A stretch of DNA of 64,000 nt from Mesorhizobium sp. M1C.F.Ca.ET.210.01.1.1 (GTDB taxonomy: Bacteria; Pseudomonadota; Alphaproteobacteria; Rhizobiales; Rhizobiaceae): NCBI RefSeq assembly GCF_004791585.1, contig NZ_SRUU01000027.1:1-64000 (forward strand), in the 5' to 3' direction. Both the position numbers and the translations under genes were made by a program. Positions 61,958-64,000 of this stretch are shown one piece after another. The notes under the pieces were generated by a model. It was given only the letters and a program-made list of their open reading frames with translations, searched no databases and had not been told where the DNA came from. How positions within the stretch are numbered: the stretch's first letter is position 1; each line of letters starts with the position of its first letter.

Positions 61958-63076
61958 TCAGCGAACGCGGCCCTCGAGTTGATGGTAAAGCTCGGCATAG
62001 GATTTCCCCATCCTTTCGGCGGTGAACAGGCGGGCGTACCGATCGCGCGCGGCTCGTCCCCAGTCCGCCGCCTCGGTCGGTGATTCGATCAACCGGTTGA
62101 TCGCTTCGGCAAGCCGTGCCGGGTCGGACGGGGGAACCACTAGCCCGGTCTGGCCGGCCTTGTTGACGTAGCTGGTGCCCGTTCCGATTTCGCAGGAGAT
62201 CATCGGTTTGCCGCACATCGCTGCCTCGACCAGCGAAACCCCGTAGGCCTCCGACCTTTGGTTCGAAGGAAAAACCAGGCCGCGACAATTGTGGAGCAGC
62301 GCCATCTTGCGCGGCTCGGCCACCTCGCCGAGGAAAAGCACATTTTCGCGGCGCAATGTCGCGGCCTGTTGCCTGAGCTCCCGTTCGATGGGCCCCGACC
62401 CGGCAATGACGATCTTGCACCGCGCCTGACCGGCGGCATGGATCAGAACATCCAGCCCCTTGTAGTAGCGCAGGACGCCGACGAACAGCACGAACGGCTC
62501 CGGCACCGTCGCACGGCACCAGTTGATGTCGGCCTCGCCCGGCGGGGGATAGGCGCCCTCGTCGATGCCGATGGGAATGACCTTCGATTTCGCCCTGAAC
62601 GCCCCGAGAACAGGGCTCGATTCCAGGTAGTTCGGCGATGTCGCCACGATCGCATCGACATCCCCCAGGAAGCGCATCATCAAAGGCCGGTAGAAGGGCA
62701 GGATGAGCCTCTGTTTGACGATGTCGGAATGATAGGTGACGACGGCCGGCTTGCCGTGACCGGACTGAAAATGCACCACGTCCATCAGCGGCCAGGGGAA
62801 GTGGTAGTGGATCAGGTCGGCCTTGGCCGAGGCGGCCCGGAATTTGCGGAAGACCTCGCGCGAGAATCCGGTCGAGGCCAGCTCGAAATCCAGCCTGGCC
62901 TTGGTGGCCAGATGTTCGTCCAGGCGTTTGGTGTTTTCGTCCGGAGCACGGCTCAGCGACAGCACTTCGGTCTCTACGCCGTAAGCCGCCGTGCTTTGAG
63001 CGATGGCATGGATCGTCCGCTCCACCCCGCCGAAGCTGTCCGGCCAGTACGTCTTGAAGAAATGCAGGACTTTCAA
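61958..63076 (-). CDS. GT4 glycosyltransferase
   Basis: A 372-residue GT-B glycosyltransferase. N-terminal HFFKTYWPDSFGGVERTIH is the acceptor-side glycine loop; C-terminal FVGVLRYYKGLDVLIHAA and EAYGVSLVEAAMCGKP hold the donor-binding EX7E motif. It adds a sugar in polysaccharide assembly. Its ATG overlaps the stop of the upstream glycosyltransferase (ATGA). Confidence 0.9.
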   Translation of the reverse strand: MKVLHFFKTYWPDSFGGVERTIHAIAQSTAAYGVETEVLSLSRAPDENTKRLDEHLATKARLDFELASTGFSREVFRKFRAASAKADLIHYHFPWPLMDVVHFQSGHGKPAVVTYHSDIVKQRLILPFYRPLMMRFLGDVDAIVATSPNYLESSPVLGAFRAKSKVIPIGIDEGAYPPPGEADINWCRATVPEPFVLFVGVLRYYKGLDVLIHAAGQARCKIVIAGSGPIERELRQQAATLRRENVLFLGEVAEPRKMALLHNCRGLVFPSNQRSEAYGVSLVEAAMCGKPMISCEIGTGTSYVNKAGQTGLVVPPSDPARLAEAINRLIESPTEAADWGRAARDRYARLFTAERMGKSYAELYHQLEGRVR

Positions 63077-64000
63077 GCGTCGGTCTTTCGTCTTTGCCGG
63101 ATGGCCTGCTCGAAGATCCGCAGCATGCCCTTGGCGTAATTCTCCCAGGTGAATCGCCCGGCATTCTCGCGCGCGCCGGCGGCGATCCCGTCCCGGAATT
63201 CCGCATCGCTGCAGAGCCGGCCGAATGCGGCTGAGATCGCGGCCGGATCGTTCGGGTCGACGAGGACGGCATTGTCTCCGGCGACTTCGGGCATCGACGA
63301 AGTGTTCGACGTCAGCACCGGTTTGCCGAATGACTGCGCCTCGACGATCGGGAACCCGAAACCTTCATAAAGCGACGGCATCGCCAGGAAAAGGCAGTTT
63401 GCGTAGAGCGTGGCGAGCACGCGATCGTCGACGAATCCGGTGAATTTGATGTTGGTCTCCCATCCGCCCTCGCGCACCTGGTCGGCCAGGCGCGTCTGCT
63501 TCCACCCCTTGCCGCCGACGATGACCAGATCGCAGCCGGAGCGGGTGCCGGCTGGCAGCAGGCCATAGGCCTTGATCAGATTGGCGAGGTTTTTGCGAGG
63601 CTCGAGCGTGCCGACAAAAAGCGCGTAGGGCCTGGTTATGCCGAGCGGTTCAAGGCTCGAAACATCCCCGGGAGCCGGCAGCGCGGTCGCTCCGGGGGCG
63701 ACTGTGCTGACCGGCGATTTCAGCCAGGGGAACGCGCTCATCAACGCGGTCGCTGTTGCTGTCGAATCCGCGACCACGACATCGGCCTTTCGCAAGGCGG
63801 GTTTCATCAGAAGGCGCTCGCCGATCAAAGTCCGGGCTCGCATGGTTTCGGGCGCGTGCACCCAGACGAGGTCGTGGATGGTGACAACTCGTGCCATTGT
63901 GCTGTCGAGAACGAACGGCAGGCGATGCGATGGGCCCCAGAATACCTCCACGCGGCCGCGCCGAGCCAGGGAGGGCAGCACAGCCTGACCCCAATAGCTT
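63073..64000 (-). CDS. GT4 glycosyltransferase, 5' end outside window
   Basis: At least 309 residues of a GT-B glycosyltransferase; the frame stays open to the window edge, so the N-terminus is missing. Visible motifs are VVTIHDLVWVHAPE, FVGTLEPRKNLANLIKAYG and SLYEGFGFPIVEAQSFGKP (donor-binding EX7E). It resembles mannosyltransferase-type GT4 enzymes of surface polysaccharide clusters. Confidence 0.88.
   Translation of the reverse strand, partial: SYWGQAVLPSLARRGRVEVFWGPSHRLPFVLDSTMARVVTIHDLVWVHAPETMRARTLIGERLLMKPALRKADVVVADSTATATALMSAFPWLKSPVSTVAPGATALPAPGDVSSLEPLGITRPYALFVGTLEPRKNLANLIKAYGLLPAGTRSGCDLVIVGGKGWKQTRLADQVREGGWETNIKFTGFVDDRVLATLYANCLFLAMPSLYEGFGFPIVEAQSFGKPVLTSNTSSMPEVAGDNAVLVDPNDPAAISAAFGRLCSDAEFRDGIAAGARENAGRFTWENYAKGMLRIFEQAIRQRRKTDA

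Noticed and set aside
1..64000. CRISPR arrays, rRNA and tRNA genes
   Set aside because: No regularly spaced repeat array and no tRNA or rRNA-like sequence was recognised on reading; a tRNA at the element boundary was looked for and not seen.

Overview
The window is GC-rich alphaproteobacterial DNA that most resembles a Mesorhizobium-type member of the Rhizobiales. The pointers are the gene order glgP-glgB-glgC-glgA-pgm-glgX, an frcBCA-type fructose transporter beside a ROK regulator, fused cysNC, an intergenic hairpin repeat of a type I associate with Mesorhizobium, and an integrative-element module matching the one described for ICEMlSym(R7A). This is inferred from protein and gene-order recognition; no database search was run.

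Positions 1 to about 22,300 are an accessory region with an integrative and conjugative element (ICE) backbone. From the left it carries a tyrosine integrase with a long overlapping excisionase-like frame, an ArdC antirestriction gene, a Toprim-family gene behind a truncated copy of itself, a cyclase-TPR cargo gene, a decayed second integrase, a DUF2493 gene, an orphan Phd-type antitoxin, and an AbiE pair whose toxin gene is frameshifted. Next comes a regulatory module: DUF736, a QseM-like DUF2285 protein, a two-frame gene with the features of fseA (the +1 programmed-frameshift excision activator), and rdfS. The transfer block follows: DUF2840, traF, DUF736, lytic transglycosylase, rlxS relaxase, traG and a CopG-type protein. 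TraR/TraI, ParA/RepA and the trb mating-pair genes, often found in such elements, are not in the window, so the element is either reduced or split.

Positions 22,435 to 28,600 hold an Opp-type peptide ABC transporter and a lone TadE-like gene. Positions 28,650 to 43,050 hold the glycogen cluster, transcribed leftward (glgP, glgB, glgC, glgA, pgm, glgX, GH13 glucosidase). It is interrupted between pgm and glgX by a nucleotidyltransferase/HEPN-like gene pair. Positions 43,195 to 49,049 hold a sugar locus: the frcBCA transporter diverges from frcR, an RbsD/FucU mutarotase and a PfkB kinase.

Positions 49,293 to 52,800 hold a DegT-type aminotransferase followed by a small patch of acquired DNA: a vapBC remnant, an AT-richer fic gene and an IS1380-type transposase remnant. 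Then come cysD, cysNC and cysQ (sulfate activation), and from 56,879 to the right edge a surface-polysaccharide cluster (O-antigen ligase/polymerase-like protein, SDR, sugar transferase, CapD-like dehydratase, two GT4 glycosyltransferases).

The most novel-looking signal is a pair of structured leaders (8203-8315 and 12540-12649). Their outer stems differ in sequence but keep their pairing, and each lies about 115 bp ahead of an ICE accessory gene. Two further signals stand out: a shared GATGC-N7-GCATC dyad before qseM and fseA, and a duplicated 28-bp repeat running into the fic start codon.
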